DNA from: CANGYM01 sp044372405 | Lineage (GTDB): Bacteria > Pseudomonadota > Alphaproteobacteria > JAJTHO01 > CANGYM01 | Assembly: GCA_044372405.1 (NCBI GenBank) | Contig: JBILRW010000058.1 | Span: forward strand, 1-5,844 | Length of the DNA stretch: 5,844 nucleotides | Reading direction: 5' to 3' | Shown: positions 5,307 through 5,844 of the stretch, one piece after another | Layout of the letters: each line of letters begins with the position of its first letter | Position numbering within the stretch: the stretch's first letter is position 1 | Program-made: the position numbers and the translations under genes | The notes under the pieces: generated by a model | What the model was told of the DNA's origin: nothing | The model's database searches: none | What the model saw: only the letters and a program-made list of their open reading frames with translations

Positions 5307-5341
5307 CCAGAAAATTCTTAAAATTTTTTAGGAAATTCTGG
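5307..5341 (+). other. Leader hairpin upstream of the unknown gene
   Basis: CCAGAA (5307-5312) pairs with TTCTGG (5336-5341), and more pairs form towards the A/T-rich apex around small internal loops, giving an imperfect stem of about 35 nt in all. GAGG of a putative ribosome binding site begins two bases after the stem. It may be a 5'-UTR structure or a dyad operator. Confidence 0.45.
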
Positions 5342-5352
5342 CGAGGTTTTTA

Positions 5353-5394
5353 ATGCCAAAACCCAAAAGTTTAGTCCTGTTTTTGACAGGTTAA
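5353..5394 (+). CDS. Possible 13-residue leader peptide
   Basis: ATG at 5353 opens a 13-codon frame (MPKPKSLVLFLTG) that ends with TAA at 5392-5394, four bases before the ATG of the downstream gene. GAGG at 5343-5346 stands 6 nt before it, a better ribosome binding site than the one of the downstream gene. The peptide has a basic start and a hydrophobic centre. It could couple translation to the 5399 gene; without comparison it may equally be chance. Confidence 0.35.
   Translation: MPKPKSLVLFLTG
5376..5390 (+). promoter_or_regulatory. Small hairpin covering the RBS of the 5399 gene
   Basis: CCTGT (5376-5380) pairs with ACAGG (5386-5390) around a TTTTG loop. The AGG at 5388-5390 is the only Shine-Dalgarno-like sequence for the ATG at 5399, so the hairpin would hide it. 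The hairpin lies wholly inside the possible leader-peptide frame, so a translating ribosome would open it. Confidence 0.35.
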
Positions 5395-5398
5395 TGCC

Positions 5399-5770
5399 AT
5401 GACTAATTTGCAAAATTTTCAACCTTCGACTGAAAAATTGGAAATGTTTCGGATGGCCTACATCCGGGCAATGTGTAATGCAGCAGTCGTTTCCGGTGTT
5501 CAACCCCCCACAACAGTGAGTGGGGCGAGTACATCTCGTAATGAATTGCTGCAAAATTTAGAAAATCTAAAGAATGTTTACGAGGAGGGAGGGCTTTCAG
5601 GTAATGACTGGGCCCAGAAAGCCTACACAGAAATCGAAAAGCGGATTAAACCGCTCGCCGATTATAATGCAGAAACTGTAGGAGACGCTTTGCGGGATTA
5701 CTGTCAGGCCTTTTTCAATTTTGGGATCCAAAAGTTTTCGGTTCCAAAGAATACCAATCCTTTTGCATAA
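5399..5770 (+). CDS. Unrecognised small, probably all-helical protein
   Basis: I do not recognise this 123-residue protein. It has no signal peptide or membrane segment, so it is likely cytoplasmic. The sequence suggests four helices: about 11-33, 46-62 (NELLQNLENLKNVYEE, rich in Leu/Asn), 68-88 and 91-112, with a Pro/Thr/Ser-rich loop near 35-46 and a disordered end. It contains two Cys (26 and 102) that do not form a known motif. G+C is about 44 % by hand count, well below the neighbouring conserved genes, which suggests recent acquisition or weak constraint. It has its own candidate promoter, leader and terminator, so it is a single-gene unit. ATG 5399 is the first possible start, as a stop codon lies in frame at 5384. 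Coding status rests on reading-frame length, the flanking signals and plausible protein composition. Confidence 0.7.
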   Translation: MTNLQNFQPSTEKLEMFRMAYIRAMCNAAVVSGVQPPTTVSGASTSRNELLQNLENLKNVYEEGGLSGNDWAQKAYTEIEKRIKPLADYNAETVGDALRDYCQAFFNFGIQKFSVPKNTNPFA

Positions 5771-5783
5771 ATTTTTCTGTGAG

Positions 5784-5820
5784 CACCCCAAACCCTTGCG
5801 GCGAGGGGTGTTTTCTTTTG
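5784..5820 (+). terminator. Rho-independent terminator of the 5399 gene
   Basis: CACCCC (5784-5789) pairs with GGGGTG (5805-5810), directly followed by TTTTCTTTT. An alternative inner stem CCCTTG/CGAGGG (5793-5798 with 5802-5807, loop CGG) is also possible. It begins 13 nt after the stop codon. There is no T-run on the opposite strand, so it works in one direction. Confidence 0.8.
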
Positions 5821-5844
5821 TACCCCCCATAATCCCCCAAGCCC

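Noticed and set aside
5830..5844. CCAAGCCC shared by the two ends of the window
   Set aside because: Eight bases of C-rich sequence in a C-rich context; chance is enough, and there is too little sequence to call a repeat.

Overview
The window looks like a piece of an alphaproteobacterial chromosome of moderately high G+C (roughly 55-60 % in the conserved genes by hand count of sample lines). The main taxonomic clue is a secreted protein with two SH3_4-type bacterial SH3 domains, a family I know mainly from Alphaproteobacteria. The species cannot be named from the sequence. No rRNA, tRNA or CRISPR array is visible.

Left part (1-1770). Two genes on the minus strand. A Fic-family adenylyltransferase (149-1246) has the complete catalytic motif, an N-terminal autoinhibitory motif and a C-terminal winged-helix-like tail. 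It is driven by a near-consensus promoter that would give an almost leaderless mRNA. Upstream of it is a 73-residue ribbon-helix-helix protein (1397-1618) that resembles an antitoxin but has no toxin beside it. Its promoter region carries short palindromes suited to autoregulation. A partial copy of a dispersed repeat (64-114) lies just past the 3' end of the fic gene.

Centre (1771-4539). A tight plus-strand cluster encodes the exported SH3 protein, proA (proline biosynthesis) and tsaD (tRNA t6A37 modification). The SH3 and proA genes overlap by ATGA, and proA and tsaD are 1 nt apart, so co-transcription is likely.

Right part (4540-5844). A 248-bp imperfect palindrome with 12-bp terminal inverted repeats (MITE-like) fills the space between tsaD and tadA. 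Its last two bases appear to be the AT of the tadA ATG. TadA is the tRNA A34 deaminase, so two tRNA-modification genes flank the element. After tadA the composition becomes A+T-rich. A consensus -35 box is followed by a run of nine AT dinucleotides, then a leader with a hairpin and a possible 13-codon leader peptide. Next comes an unrecognised 123-residue, probably all-helical protein (5399-5770, about 44 % G+C) and a rho-independent terminator.

The features most worth a second look are the dinucleotide-repeat promoter with structured leader in front of the unknown gene, and the palindromic element fused to the tadA start. The conserved genes themselves are ordinary housekeeping genes.
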